A DNA stretch of 62,718 bases from CAYPPG01 sp964412555 (GCA_964412555.1 CAYPPG010000049.1:1-62718), one strand, 5' to 3'. Positions 18,001 through 27,976 are shown, counted from the first letter of the stretch. Notes: a model not told the origin generated them from the letters alone. Program-made: numbers and translations.

Positions 18001-18717
18001 GTGGTGAAGACGATTATGTATTTGTTATTCCCCTTATTCGTCTTATTTTTCATGTTCATGACACTCTTATTGTTGGCAGGACCGCTGTTTCTTCCTTTGC
18101 TTTTTCTCGGCATCTTGTTTCTGCCGTTCATCCTGTTCTGGTTAATTGTGTTTCAATCCGTCCAGACATTGATCTTGACGCCGATCTCCTTATGGCAGAC
18201 GTTTACGAATAAACAAGTGCGGCGCAACCATGCGCTGGAACATGCAACTGCGAATGTATTGGAAGAAAAATATGGTTCCTCTCGAGTCGCCGGCATGGCA
18301 TTCAAAGATGGATTCAAACTCTTCGGCGATTTGCCGCATCCGTCGTTGATGGTCGAAGCGGCACGCGAAGGATTGCAACGCCTAAGAAACGGTGAAAGCC
18401 GACTTGCAATCCATCCCCGGTGTGGGACAGCGTTGGCCATTGGGCAGTTTATCTTTGCAGCATCCTTCATTTTCATAGTCTTTTTCTTACATTCGATCAG
18501 CATCATTGACATTTTATTGGCGATAGGGCTTTCGTTCTTGCTTTCCAAGCCATTAGGATTGCTGGCTCAGAAATTTTTGACAACCAGTACCGATGTAAAA
18601 GATATGAAACTCGTCGACTTGAAAGCAGACCGATGGGGACAGTTTTATTTCTTGACCGACGACACCCCGGTCTACAAATACCGGCCATTTTGGTCTTGGA
18701 GACATTTTGAAATTTAA
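18001..18717 (+). CDS. Membrane protein, DUF6391-like
   Basis: 238 residues from GTG at 18001; GTG at 18004 or ATG at 18016 are alternatives. Two strongly hydrophobic segments fill residues 1-60. A conserved soluble block follows: RRNHALEHATANVLEEKYG, then FGDLP, then EGLQRLRNGESRLAIHPRCG. After this come two more membrane segments (FIFAASFIFIVFFL, IGLSFLLSKPLG) and a short polar tail. The His-rich HALEHAT box and the HPxCGT box resemble DUF6391 proteins of cyanobacteria, where they might bind a metal. Function is unknown. It lies 95 bp upstream of htpG on the same strand and could share transcription with it. Confidence 0.78.
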   Translation: MVKTIMYLLFPLFVLFFMFMTLLLLAGPLFLPLLFLGILFLPFILFWLIVFQSVQTLILTPISLWQTFTNKQVRRNHALEHATANVLEEKYGSSRVAGMAFKDGFKLFGDLPHPSLMVEAAREGLQRLRNGESRLAIHPRCGTALAIGQFIFAASFIFIVFFLHSISIIDILLAIGLSFLLSKPLGLLAQKFLTTSTDVKDMKLVDLKADRWGQFYFLTDDTPVYKYRPFWSWRHFEI

Positions 18718-18812
18718 GTAAGCATAGAAACGTTGTAATCATACCCATCTCGGTTCTTCACCGATTTGGGTTTTCCTATTGATAAAAACTTTTCAAAGAG
18801 AGGATTAGAAAG

Positions 18813-20690
18813 ATGGCTACCGAAACTGTACAAAAACGTCAATTCCAAGCGGAAGTCCAGCAAATTCTGGACATTGTCGTTCATTCCCTGTACACACACC
18901 GCGACATTTTTGTGCGGGAATTGATCTCGAATTCTGCGGATGCGCTCGAAAAAATCCGCCATGAAAAAGTGACCAACCAAGAAGTCCACGATCCTGATTT
19001 ACCGCTCGAAATCAAGATCGAAGTCGATGAAGTGGGCAACACCATTACAATCACCGATACCGGTATCGGGATGACCGAAGAGGAACTCATCGAAAACCTT
19101 GGAACCATCGCCCATTCCGGCACCAAAGAATTCTTGAAACAGTTGAAAGAAGCAAAGACCAAAGATATCGAACTCATCGGCCAATTCGGTGTCGGTTTCT
19201 ATTCCTCGTTCATGGTCGCCAACGAAGTTCGAGTGTTAAGCCGATCCTATAAACCGGATGCAGTGGGAATGGAGTGGGTTTCTGACGGAAGCGGCGAATA
19301 CACCCTTTCACCGGTGCAAGACCTTCCTCGGGGTACACGCATCATCCTTAAACTGCGCGACGACGCAAAAGAATTCGCCTCCAAAGACAAAATCAAACAA
19401 ATCATTCAGCAGTATTCCAATTTTGTTCCCTTCCCCATTCTTCTCGACGGTGAAAAAGTCAATACCATCCAAGCCATTTGGACCCGAAACAAAAGCGATA
19501 TCAAGGATGAGGAATACACGGAATTCTATAAATTCATCGCCAATGCTTATGACGAACCGCATTTTCGCCTTCATTTCAGCGCTGACGCCCCCATTCAGAT
19601 CAATGCGTTATTGTTCGTGCCGAAAGACAATTTCGAAAAATTCGGCTTCGGCAGAATGGATCCGGGTGTCAACTTATACTGCCGGAAAGTCTTGATTCAA
19701 CAGCACTCGGATGTCATCCTGCCCGATTGGCTTCGCTTTGTGAAAGGTGTTGTCGACAGCGAGGATCTCCCGCTCAACATTTCCCGTGAAACCATGCAAG
19801 ACAACGCATTGGTCCGCAAATTGAAAAAAGTGATCACCAGCCGCTTCCTTAAATTCCTGGAAGAACAAGCCAAAAACGATCCGGACAAATACAACGAATT
19901 TTGGAAGAATTTCGGTATGATGCTGAAAGAAGGCGCATCGATGGATTTCGAATACCGCCATGACATCGCGCCACTCTTGCGCTACGATTCTTCCCACACC
20001 GAAGAGGGCAAACCGGTTTCTCTCAAGGAATACGTCGAAAGAATGAAACCGGATCAAAAATCCATCTATTACCTCAACGGCCCCAACCGCGAAGCCATCC
20101 AAAACGGCCCCTATATGGAAGCCTTCAAAAAGAACGATATCGAAGTGCTGTTCATGTATGAGCCGTATGACGATTTTGTCTTGACATCGCTCGGTGAGTT
20201 CGAAGGCAAGAAAATCGTCTCCGCCGACAGCGCCGATTTGGATCTGCCGGAAGCGAAAGAGGAGGATGAAAAAGAATCGGCCGAAGAAACGGAAAAACTG
20301 ACAAAAGACGAAATCGAATCGTTGAACACCTGGATCAAATCCGTCCTGGGTGATCGCGTCGACGCCGTACGCGATTCCAAACGCCTGGTAGACAGTCCGG
20401 CCATCATCGTCAATACAGACGCCGGTTTTACGACAAACATGCAGCGGGTCATGCAAGCCGTCAATAAGGATTTCGCCGGTATCGGCAAAAAATCACTTGA
20501 AATCAACCCCAAACATCCCATTATTCGCCAATTGGATAAATTGAGAAAAGACGGAGCAAATGAGGAATTTGCGAAAATGACCGTTGAGCAAATTTTTGAT
20601 AATGCTCTTGTCAACGCCGGCTTGATGACCGATCCAAGAACCATGGTCGAGCGTAATTATAAAATTATGGAAAAAGCGCTGGGTGTGTAA
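18813..20690 (+). CDS. htpG: Molecular chaperone HtpG (Hsp90)
   Basis: 625 residues, normal for bacterial Hsp90. The GHKL ATPase domain starts the protein: ELISNSADALEKIRHE (the Asn/Asp pair that binds Mg-ATP), DTGIGMTEEEL, GTIAHSGTKEFL and GQFGVGFYSSFMVA. The middle domain has RGTRIILKL, FVKGVVDSEDLPLNISRE (arginine of the catalytic loop) and QDNALVRKLKKVI. A C-terminal dimerisation domain ends in a GLMTDPRTMVER-type helix. AGAGGA precedes the ATG. HtpG helps fold or stabilise cytosolic clients under stress. No CIRCE element or heat-shock promoter was recognised upstream. Confidence 0.98.
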   Translation: MATETVQKRQFQAEVQQILDIVVHSLYTHRDIFVRELISNSADALEKIRHEKVTNQEVHDPDLPLEIKIEVDEVGNTITITDTGIGMTEEELIENLGTIAHSGTKEFLKQLKEAKTKDIELIGQFGVGFYSSFMVANEVRVLSRSYKPDAVGMEWVSDGSGEYTLSPVQDLPRGTRIILKLRDDAKEFASKDKIKQIIQQYSNFVPFPILLDGEKVNTIQAIWTRNKSDIKDEEYTEFYKFIANAYDEPHFRLHFSADAPIQINALLFVPKDNFEKFGFGRMDPGVNLYCRKVLIQQHSDVILPDWLRFVKGVVDSEDLPLNISRETMQDNALVRKLKKVITSRFLKFLEEQAKNDPDKYNEFWKNFGMMLKEGASMDFEYRHDIAPLLRYDSSHTEEGKPVSLKEYVERMKPDQKSIYYLNGPNREAIQNGPYMEAFKKNDIEVLFMYEPYDDFVLTSLGEFEGKKIVSADSADLDLPEAKEEDEKESAEETEKLTKDEIESLNTWIKSVLGDRVDAVRDSKRLVDSPAIIVNTDAGFTTNMQRVMQAVNKDFAGIGKKSLEINPKHPIIRQLDKLRKDGANEEFAKMTVEQIFDNALVNAGLMTDPRTMVERNYKIMEKALGV

Positions 20691-20784
20691 AAAAAACAGT
20701 TTTGTTCTCTTTTCCATAACCGTATAATGTTGTACTGAAAAGTTTCGTTTTTACTTTCCCAAAGGCCAGAAAGGAAACTTGCTC

Positions 20785-20940
20785 ATGCGTTCAAATATCA
20801 TGTTATTGATCGGATTTATTGGAATAATCGTGATCCTCGTCGGAGGAATCATACTTCTATCCTCTCTTGAACAACCAAGTCCAAATACAGAAACTTCTCC
20901 CCCGGGAATTATCAAAACCGTCACCGCACCGTCTCGCTAA
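20785..20940 (+). CDS. Small single-pass membrane protein
   Basis: 51 residues, MRSNIMLLIGFIGIIVILVG and onward: one membrane helix (residues 5-26) followed by a 25-residue Pro/Ser/Thr-rich tail ending VTAPSR. AAAGGAAAC lies about 10 bp before the ATG. It sits 95 bp after htpG on the same strand. It has no homologue I can name and could be a small envelope stress peptide or a chance frame; the ribosome site and clean helix favour a real gene. Confidence 0.5.
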   Translation: MRSNIMLLIGFIGIIVILVGGIILLSSLEQPSPNTETSPPGIIKTVTAPSR

Positions 20941-20944
20941 AAAA

Positions 20945-21114
20945 CGTAACGCCGTCGTTCCGGCAGCACAAACAAAAATGCCGGCAGGATGCCCGCGCTA
21001 CGTGTAACGCCGCCGTCCCGGCGGCACAAACAAAAATGCCGGCAGGATGCCCGCGCTCTGTGTAACGCCGCCGTCCCGGCGGCACTTTTGAAATGCGGGC
21101 AAGATGCCCGCGCT
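20945..21114. repeat. Three tandem copies of a 57-58-bp GC-rich palindromic repeat
   Basis: Units at about 20945-20999, 21000-21057 and 21058-21114 share the order GTAACGCCGCCGTCCCGGCGGCAC, a spacer, then GCCGGCAGGATGCCCGCGCT. Each holds an inner GCCGCCGTCCCGGCGGC hairpin. They are far richer in GC than the surroundings. Related words recur near 49130 and 49208. Confidence 0.8.
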
Positions 21115-21126
21115 CCGACCCCAAAA

Positions 21127-21158
21127 AAGAGAGCCGCATCCTGAAACACGGCTCTCTT
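21127..21158 (-). terminator. Intrinsic terminator of the large secreted protein gene
   Basis: Perfect 10-bp stem (AAGAGAGCCG/CGGCTCTCTT) with a 12-nt loop, followed on the minus strand by a run of T. It lies 28 bp past the stop at 21186. Confidence 0.85.
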
Positions 21159-21185
21159 ACAATCATCATTACTTCATGGAGTCAA

Positions 21186-23696
21186 TTAATAGAGCATAAA
21201 TTGCTCGATACTCACCGGTGGTTCGGGTGGCTCTGTGTCCAGAACATAAGCCACAACCCGGTTGAACAGATCGATCCCCATGGAATTCATACCGACCAAA
21301 CTTCCGGAGAAGAAAGCGATCCGAATCCCAGGTGAGACGGTGCCGTTCACTTCCGCACCTTCTTCAACGACCCACAATACTGCGGTATCTGGCTCGCCGG
21401 GAATGGTCGCTAAGACTCGTAATCCATCCGGCACACTTGTTAAATGCTGGAATCCACTTCCTGTGGAGTAAACCTCGTGGACCCCCAAATCCAATCCTTC
21501 CGTAATCGGATGAGTGTTGTCCACAATTTCCAGTTCGGTTCCACCCGAACTGCCGCGCCCGACATCCGGCTGGAAGGCATAATCGTCAAACACATAGCCC
21601 TCATAAGTAATGATGGGTACGGGACTATCGAAGTGATAATTTTGGCTGACAATGTTTCCGGAACCAACAGATCCGCTGATAAGGGCAAAATCCGCTCCCG
21701 ATAAATCGCCCGGCATTTCAAAACCGGCCGCATTACCATCATCGAACCGCTGGACATCCAATCCGAATTGATTGCGTAGATGAGACGCATAGAGTTGATC
21801 ACCGAGTAAGTTGTCACCGACATTCATGAAGAGGTAAGCGACTTGCCCGGTGGGATCGACGGCAGCCATACCTTCGGCAACGACGGTATCGTCTCCACTG
21901 ATGTCCACAGGCGCTCGATCCGCAATTGCAAATTCTCCTTCAAACTCACCCGCGGAAAAAAGTGGACCGGTCGGCGGAGGTGGGGTCACTTCGTATTGCA
22001 AGATCAATTCCTGCCGTGTCAAACCGGTTACATCCCAGGAAATACTTCCGTCTGCATTTTCCGTCACATTTCCATCTGACGCATTCACATTGGAAACCTC
22101 GAAATTCGCAGGTGGCATCTCTTGGATGGTAACGGAGTCAGTAACCGTGCTTTTCAAAACGACTTGCACTTCCACCGTTGCGCTCGTTTCATCATTTTCC
22201 AGGAAATTATCCGAAATGGAACGTGATACAAGAAATTCGGCGTCTAAATCCAAACTTCCCAAATCCAAATTCGGATTGTTGGTGATCGCTATCCAATCCA
22301 TACTGGAACTGTCTTCCCGTCCCGCAAGATACATGTAATGCTCACCCGCAGTCAATTCAAACGGGCGTGGATCTTGACTGGGATCTTCTTGTTCCACCCA
22401 ATCCAATTCAAACGCTTTGGGACTTTCAACGTTCCAACGGCTGTAATCAGTACCATCCGGTGGAATATCGATATCGAAATGCCAGGAATCACTGTTACCG
22501 TCTTCTCCACGGACATTCCCGAACAGATAGTACGTCCCATCCTCCGGAACGGTAAAGGGAATTTCAATCAGATCGCCTGAACCGGCGCTGACATTGATCA
22601 CAAAAATACCGCTTTCGATACGAGGATCAATAGCCAAACCAAAGGCTCCCACGTCGGCTATGTTTTCACCCTCTTCGATTTGAATTACAATCGGGAAGAA
22701 AGGATCGAATTCGAACGGCTGATCGGGTGGACCTCGAAATTCCGGTTGCAGGGGCAAGACAGACACGCCACCAATGTAGCCATCGTCGTGAATTCCATCA
22801 TTGAAAGTACCCGGCCAGGCGACAGATTCCCGATTAGGAAGCGTAACATCATATGTCAAAGTCGCTTCACCGGAAAAATTGTTCAACGCCCAATCGATCG
22901 TTCCGTCACCGTTGTCCGTCACTTCCCCAGCGGACGCTTGAACATTGGAAATGGATGATCCCCTCGGAACGACTTCGTTAACCGTAGCGTTCACCGTTTC
23001 ACCGTCTCGAACAGTGGCAGTAAGAGTAACCGGACTGAAAGAGGCGCCGGGTTCGAAATCTGTATCCGGCATGGAACGCATGACATTCAGCGGATATTCC
23101 TCGATGGACACATCGGAAAATTCGAAGAAACCGAATTGCCCGTCACCAGTGGCGGCCAAACCGGCATAGACAGGATCTTCAAGATAAATCACTTCACTAT
23201 ACAAAAGATCTTCACTACCGTCTCCGTTGATTCTGTATAGATTGACCGTGTTTCCCAACCGCTCCAGTCGGACTGATACGGTCGTATCATCCTCAGGATC
23301 ACCATCAAGGATCGTTCCGCCGCCTTTTGAATAACGGATATGGGGCCAAACATTCAGATCACCTGTCATCATCAGTGATGCATGTGGAGCATCGGCGTCC
23401 AATGAATGACGCACCATCAAACCACCACGTCCGATACCACCGGCATCGAAAGGGGATGCCGTAATGGAAAAACTACCGGAAAGTTCGGAATACACGAAAT
23501 GAAACTGATCGGTTAAATTATCGGTTCCGATTCCTTCTCCGACTGCATCAACGGTGTAAGTTCCATCCGAGAAATCACCAATCCCTGGGACTTCAGGCTC
23601 ACCGACATCCGCTTGATCATCGAAGATCCCGATCGGCTGTGCCGCAAGTATTCCTGCACAGAACACGAGTAATACGGACCAAAGACATTGTCTCAT
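21186..23696 (-). CDS. Large secreted multidomain protein with PKD/DUF11-like and carbohydrate-binding-like modules
   Basis: 836 residues; a signal peptide ends at GILAAQ. The ATG follows AGGAGG. First comes a concanavalin-like sandwich of about 180 residues (FVYSELSGSFSITASPF, GRGGLMVRHSLDADAPHASL), like DUF1349 enolase-regulation domains. Then follow two DUF11-type Ig-like modules with the shared ending DNGDGTIDWALNNFSGEATL and ENADGSISWDVTGLTRQELI. Between them is a CBM6-like beta domain (PFTVPEDGTYYLFGNVRGEDG). A C-terminal ThuA-like alpha/beta segment follows (FALISGSVGSGNIV, PIITYEGYVFDDY). The protein ends VSIEQFMLY. It is acidic and probably extracellular, perhaps a surface glycan-binding protein. 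It is transcribed alone and has its own terminator. Confidence 0.82.
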   Translation of the reverse strand: MRQCLWSVLLVFCAGILAAQPIGIFDDQADVGEPEVPGIGDFSDGTYTVDAVGEGIGTDNLTDQFHFVYSELSGSFSITASPFDAGGIGRGGLMVRHSLDADAPHASLMMTGDLNVWPHIRYSKGGGTILDGDPEDDTTVSVRLERLGNTVNLYRINGDGSEDLLYSEVIYLEDPVYAGLAATGDGQFGFFEFSDVSIEEYPLNVMRSMPDTDFEPGASFSPVTLTATVRDGETVNATVNEVVPRGSSISNVQASAGEVTDNGDGTIDWALNNFSGEATLTYDVTLPNRESVAWPGTFNDGIHDDGYIGGVSVLPLQPEFRGPPDQPFEFDPFFPIVIQIEEGENIADVGAFGLAIDPRIESGIFVINVSAGSGDLIEIPFTVPEDGTYYLFGNVRGEDGNSDSWHFDIDIPPDGTDYSRWNVESPKAFELDWVEQEDPSQDPRPFELTAGEHYMYLAGREDSSSMDWIAITNNPNLDLGSLDLDAEFLVSRSISDNFLENDETSATVEVQVVLKSTVTDSVTIQEMPPANFEVSNVNASDGNVTENADGSISWDVTGLTRQELILQYEVTPPPPTGPLFSAGEFEGEFAIADRAPVDISGDDTVVAEGMAAVDPTGQVAYLFMNVGDNLLGDQLYASHLRNQFGLDVQRFDDGNAAGFEMPGDLSGADFALISGSVGSGNIVSQNYHFDSPVPIITYEGYVFDDYAFQPDVGRGSSGGTELEIVDNTHPITEGLDLGVHEVYSTGSGFQHLTSVPDGLRVLATIPGEPDTAVLWVVEEGAEVNGTVSPGIRIAFFSGSLVGMNSMGIDLFNRVVAYVLDTEPPEPPVSIEQFMLY

Positions 23697-23954
23697 AACA
23701 TATACCTCCTACGTGAATATAATGGATTGTGAAGCAATTCCGGTATACAAAGGAGGAGCAACTCAGGGGGGATTTCCGGCTTGTGCTACAACATCTTCTT
23801 ATAACCTTATCGGTTGAATTCTGTTATTCAAGAGGAGTTATCCAACGAAATAGCGATTGTTTTGTACTAAAAATCATTGAGTTTTATGTGAGTTTCACCC
23901 TTTATCACAAATGGAAATATTAAATTTTGATATTCAGAATCATCACAATACTGG

Positions 23955-23983
23955 TTGACAAGAAGAGTCTTTATTTTTACTAT
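23955..23983 (+). promoter_or_regulatory. Strong sigma-70-type promoter of the FG-GAP / DUF4038 operon
   Basis: TTGACA, a 17-bp spacer and TACTAT: a perfect -35 box, ideal spacing and a -10 box with one mismatch. The start site would be near 23990, leaving a 28-nt leader that carries ATGGAGG before the ATG at 24018. Confidence 0.75.
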
Positions 23984-24017
23984 GCCTTAACGCACTAAGT
24001 TAATATGGAGGTTCTTT

Positions 24018-25356
24018 ATGTCTAGAAATTATTTTTGGATCGGTATCTTCAGTCTATTGGTCACTTTTACCCCCTTGGTGAATGGAGATGTAAAATGGGA
24101 ACGAATGTCTTCTATTGATAGAGATATTCCCATCCCAAACAACGGGGATCAACAAACCTGCTGCGTTGTCTTCGACATCGACAAGGATGGCAAGGATGAT
24201 TTTATAGTCGGGGAACGGACAAAAGCCCCCGCTGTTGTCTGGTACCGCATGAAAGGAGACAAATTTGAACGGTTGATTATCGATGACGGCCTCTTGAGAC
24301 CGGAAGCGGGTGGCACAGCCTGCGATGTCGATCAAGACGGTGATCTCGATCTGATCCTCGGGCAAGATGCCAGCGGGGACGATATTTGGTGGTGGGAAAA
24401 TCCATATCCCAATTTCGATAAACCGTGGAAACGGCGCTATATCAAAAACGGCGGCGACAACAAACACCACGATCAAAGCTGCGCCGATTACGACGGCGAT
24501 GGCAAAACGGAATTCATTTCTTGGAATCAAGGCGGCAAAAAATTATTGCTATTTGAAATCCCCGAAAATCCCAAGACCGATGAACTTTGGACACCGGAAG
24601 TAATCTACACCTGGGAAAAAGGCCGGCAATTGGAAGGATTTCCCTCCATCCCCGTCGATGTGAATGGTGACGGAACAGTCGATATCGTCGGTGGTGGACG
24701 CTGGTTCGAGCACAAAGGCAACCACCAATTCGAAGTGCATGTCATCGACGATTCCCTCCGCTTTACCCAATGCGCGGCAGGCCAACTCGTAGAAGGCGGC
24801 CGCTCGGAAATCGTTTTTTCCCCAGGTGATATGGACGGTGAAGCCAAATGGTTTGAATGGAACAATGGAAAATGGATAGCCCACACTCTCCGATTCGTGG
24901 TCCATGGCCATACTTGTGAAATCCGCGATATCGACGGCGACGGTCATCAAGACATCATGATCGGTGAAATGGGCGAACCCGGTGCGGGAGATAACGCGAA
25001 AATCTATATATGGTATGGTAATGGAAAAGGTGGACTCAAGGAAACCGTCGCACTTGAGGGACAAGGCATCCATGAAGGCTTATTTGGCGATTTCGATGGC
25101 GACAATGATTTGGATCTTTTAGTCAAGCCATATCATCACAATAGCCCTCGCATCGATATTCTCATGAATCACGGGAAAAAAACTGAGTTTGAATAAATGG
25201 GTAATTCATGTAATCGATTCGGATTCCAAAAACACGATCGATCATCATGATGGAACCGTGGCCGTCGATCTGGACAACGACGACGATCTCGATCTCATCT
25301 CCATCGGGTGGTATAACCCCAAAGTTTGGGTTTTTGAAAACTTGGCAAACGAATGA
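24018..25356 (+). CDS. Secreted FG-GAP/VCBS repeat protein, frameshifted near its C-terminus
   Basis: A Sec signal (FSLLVTFTPLVNG) precedes a seven-bladed-type propeller whose blades carry calcium loops: DIDKDGKDDFIVG, DVDQDGDLDLILG, DYDGDGKTEFIS, DVNGDGTVDIVGG, DIDGDGHQDIMIG and DFDGDNDLDLLV. The first frame stops at 25196 after 392 residues. Dropping one A from the seven-A run at 25176-25182 reads on through NKWVIHVIDSDSKNT and the last blade DLDNDDDLDLISIGWYNP to a stop at 25356, completing the propeller. So this is one gene broken by a homopolymer indel, or one using slippage. It leads an operon with the next two genes and is probably a surface binding protein. Confidence 0.88.
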
Positions 25357-25397
25357 TCTATTCCAATAATAACTCTTTTGAAGGAAGGAGTACAAAA

Positions 25398-26252
25398 ATG
25401 ATAAAGTGGATCTCTATTATTATTCCGCTGATTTTTTTTACTGTTTCGGTCAAAGCAGAAGAAGTCACATTGATCAAAGACGCCATCGATGAATCGGCCG
25501 GGGATGTTCCATGTTTTAAAATCAAAACTCCCATTGCTACTTATTTTCTTGAAAAAGAAGGAGCCGGCTTGTCCAGCATGATCGATAAAGACGGGAACGA
25601 CTGGCTCAGTTTCAACAACCGGTCCGGCAGCGGGGCGGGTGGTGAATATCGCGGTTTTCCAAACGCCGTGCACCAGCAGAACGGCAGTTTCTTTCATCCC
25701 ATGAATAGTGGAACCGATCCGTCAGAAGTGGTTGTCGATTATGAAGGAGAGAATCACGTCATCCTCATCGCCACTTCCAACAATGAAACGTGGCAGGGAC
25801 GCTGGGATTTTACTCCTACTCAATGCACCTTCACGATGACACGGATGCCGGAACGTTACAAATACTGGATTCTCTACGAGGGAACTCCCGGCGGCAAATA
25901 TGACGATACCGATTGGTGGATGACTTCCGCCGTCAGCGAAAAACAACCGTTGACCAAACCGTACGAAGGTGATATTCCTGCTCCGGAATGGATCGTTTTC
26001 GGCGATCCCCAAATGGAAAGAGTCATATTCTTACTGCATCATGAGGACGATGATTCCACCGACCGTTTTTATCAAATGAATAAATTGATGACGGTATTCG
26101 GTTTCGGCCGGCAAGGATTGACCAAATACCTGCAAACCGTCCCGCAAAGTTTCTCCATTGGTTTCCTGGAAACCACCGACCATGGGGCAATATCTCAGGC
26201 AATGAACGGATTGCTGAAACGGCTTTCCCACGCCTATAATGGCTATAAATGA
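25398..26252 (+). CDS. Secreted protein of unknown function in a glycan-degradation operon
   Basis: 284 residues from the ATG at 25398, which follows GAAGGAAGGAG; the frame opens at 25353 without a better start. A signal peptide ends at VSVKAEE. The mature part is beta-rich, with SSMIDKDGNDWLSF, GSGAGGEYRGFPN, WQGRWDFTPTQCTFTM and WILYEGTPGGKYDDTDWWM. This is the look of a galactose-mutarotase-like or lyase-like sandwich used on polysaccharides. No catalytic pair can be named. It sits between the FG-GAP gene and the DUF4038 glycosidase (24 bp before the latter), so a role in the same glycan system is likely. Confidence 0.8.
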   Translation: MIKWISIIIPLIFFTVSVKAEEVTLIKDAIDESAGDVPCFKIKTPIATYFLEKEGAGLSSMIDKDGNDWLSFNNRSGSGAGGEYRGFPNAVHQQNGSFFHPMNSGTDPSEVVVDYEGENHVILIATSNNETWQGRWDFTPTQCTFTMTRMPERYKYWILYEGTPGGKYDDTDWWMTSAVSEKQPLTKPYEGDIPAPEWIVFGDPQMERVIFLLHHEDDDSTDRFYQMNKLMTVFGFGRQGLTKYLQTVPQSFSIGFLETTDHGAISQAMNGLLKRLSHAYNGYK

Positions 26253-26276
26253 GAGACTTTTGATTGGAGACTTTAA

Positions 26277-27911
26277 ATGACGATTAACCCAACACGTATG
26301 ATCTTCTTTTTCTGTTGCGCATTTATTTGCTTGACGATCTGTTCGTCAAGTATCGCCTCCACGGAACAATGGAGAATATTCGAAACCAAATTCACCAGTT
26401 CTAAGACCTATGACAACCCGGTTCAAGAGGTAAAGGTCAAAGTAACGTTCACATCCCCCAGCGGAAACGAACGTGCATTCCTCGCCTTCTGGAATGGGGA
26501 AAAAGAATGGATGGTTCGTTTTTCACCGGATGAGACGGGTCAGTGGAAATACCGCACATCATGCTCGGATTCCTCCGACACGGGTTTACACAATCAATCC
26601 GGAACCTTCGAGTGTGTCGCGTATGATGGGTTGAATCCTCTTTACCGTCACGGCGAACTCCGCTTTTCCGAAAACCGGCGTTATTTTGAACATGAGGATG
26701 GAACCCCCTATTTCTTCCTGGCCGATACGGTTTGGTGCGGAGCCGCACTGGCCGAATATGATCATTGGAGAGTATTTCTCGAAGACCGCGTGAAGAAAGA
26801 ATTCACCGCCATCCAGTTCGTCGTCGCTCAATGGCGCATGTTTGATACGGATGTGGAAGGAAACGTCACCTTCACCGGCAAAGAAGAAATCCAAATCAAT
26901 CCCGCTTATTTCCACCGGATGGACAAATTCATCGATGCCATCAATGAATACGGACTCGTTGCGGTCCCTGTAGTCTTATGGGCAATCAAAGGAGAAGAAA
27001 ATCCGGGCTGGTATCTTCCCGAAGATCAGAAAATCGTATTGGCGGAATACATCACCGCCCGCTACGGCGCGCATCAAGTCATTTGGTTCCTCGGCGGCGA
27101 CGGCAATTATTCCGGTGAAAGCGCTGAAACCTGGAAAAACGTAGGCCGCGCCGTTTATAACAAAGACCAACACCGTCTCGCAACCATGCACGTCCGCGGA
27201 AGAAGCTGGGTCGGCGATGAATTCCGCGGCGAACCGTGGTTCGACTTCATCAGTTATCAAAGCGGGCACGGCGACAATGAAGGAACGTTCCGCTGGCTGA
27301 ATCAAGGTCCTCCGGCAGAACGATGGAACGAAGAACCCATGCTGCCGGTCATCAACACCGAACCGAATTACGAAGCGCACAACGGATACACCCATCGCCA
27401 AGTCCACAACGATCATTCCGTCCGCCGCGCATGCTATTGGAGCCTACTGGTCTCCCCCACTGCAGGTGTCACCTATGGTGGGCAAGGGATCTGGGGATGG
27501 CATACCAAAGTGCAGGCCCCTGCCGACCACATCAGCACCGGTCTCGGATCCCCCTGGTACATTGCCAAAGACCTACCCGGCGCTTTCAGCATGAAAGAGT
27601 TACATGAATTTTTCCGCTCCATCCCCTGGTGGCAACTGGAACCCGCCCAGGAACTCCTCACAGAACAACCCGGCAAAGAAGACGCTTCCCTCTTCATCGC
27701 CGCCGCCAAATCGCAAGAAAACGACCTGGCAGTAATCTATATGCCGGTCGGCCAGGAAATCCAAGTCAACACAAAAGGATTATCCGTCACAAAAGCGAAA
27801 TGGTATCACCCCCGCACCGGCGGCTGGCTGGACGCGGGCAAGGTCTCAAAACCGAAACAGACCTTTAAACCGGCAGATCGGAATGATTGGGTGTTGTTGC
27901 TGCAGGATTGA
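26277..27911 (+). CDS. Secreted DUF5060/DUF4038 glycoside hydrolase (GH140-like)
   Basis: 544 residues with a signal peptide ending about SSSIAS. Domains in order: DUF5060 beta-sandwich (VKVTFTSPSGNERAFLAFWNG, FSPDETGQWKYRTSC), a (beta/alpha)8 DUF4038 barrel starting at GTPYFFLADTVWCG, and a C-terminal sandwich of the collagen-binding-like type (WYHPRTGGWLDAG). Barrel landmarks are HQVIWFLGGDGNYS, PVINTEPNYEAHNGY (probable catalytic acid) and YWSLLVSPTAGVTYGGQGIWGW. GH140 apiosidases, the best-known relatives, act on pectic rhamnogalacturonan II; the true substrate here is unknown. It is the last gene of the operon begun at 24018 and is convergent with the next gene. Confidence 0.88.
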   Translation: MTINPTRMIFFFCCAFICLTICSSSIASTEQWRIFETKFTSSKTYDNPVQEVKVKVTFTSPSGNERAFLAFWNGEKEWMVRFSPDETGQWKYRTSCSDSSDTGLHNQSGTFECVAYDGLNPLYRHGELRFSENRRYFEHEDGTPYFFLADTVWCGAALAEYDHWRVFLEDRVKKEFTAIQFVVAQWRMFDTDVEGNVTFTGKEEIQINPAYFHRMDKFIDAINEYGLVAVPVVLWAIKGEENPGWYLPEDQKIVLAEYITARYGAHQVIWFLGGDGNYSGESAETWKNVGRAVYNKDQHRLATMHVRGRSWVGDEFRGEPWFDFISYQSGHGDNEGTFRWLNQGPPAERWNEEPMLPVINTEPNYEAHNGYTHRQVHNDHSVRRACYWSLLVSPTAGVTYGGQGIWGWHTKVQAPADHISTGLGSPWYIAKDLPGAFSMKELHEFFRSIPWWQLEPAQELLTEQPGKEDASLFIAAAKSQENDLAVIYMPVGQEIQVNTKGLSVTKAKWYHPRTGGWLDAGKVSKPKQTFKPADRNDWVLLLQD

Positions 27912-27976
27912 CCGTGAAACTTTTATCCTTTCTATAACCAAGAACTTTTGTTGCAGATTGAAGGAGACGATCAACG

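Noticed and set aside
19674..20456. 260-codon minus-strand frame inside htpG
   Set aside because: It is antisense to a fully conserved Hsp90 gene; long antisense frames are common in such sequence and its Phe/Val-rich protein has no sense.
20945..21114. CRISPR array
   Set aside because: The three units are contiguous and nearly identical over their full length, so there are no unique spacers, and no cas gene is near.
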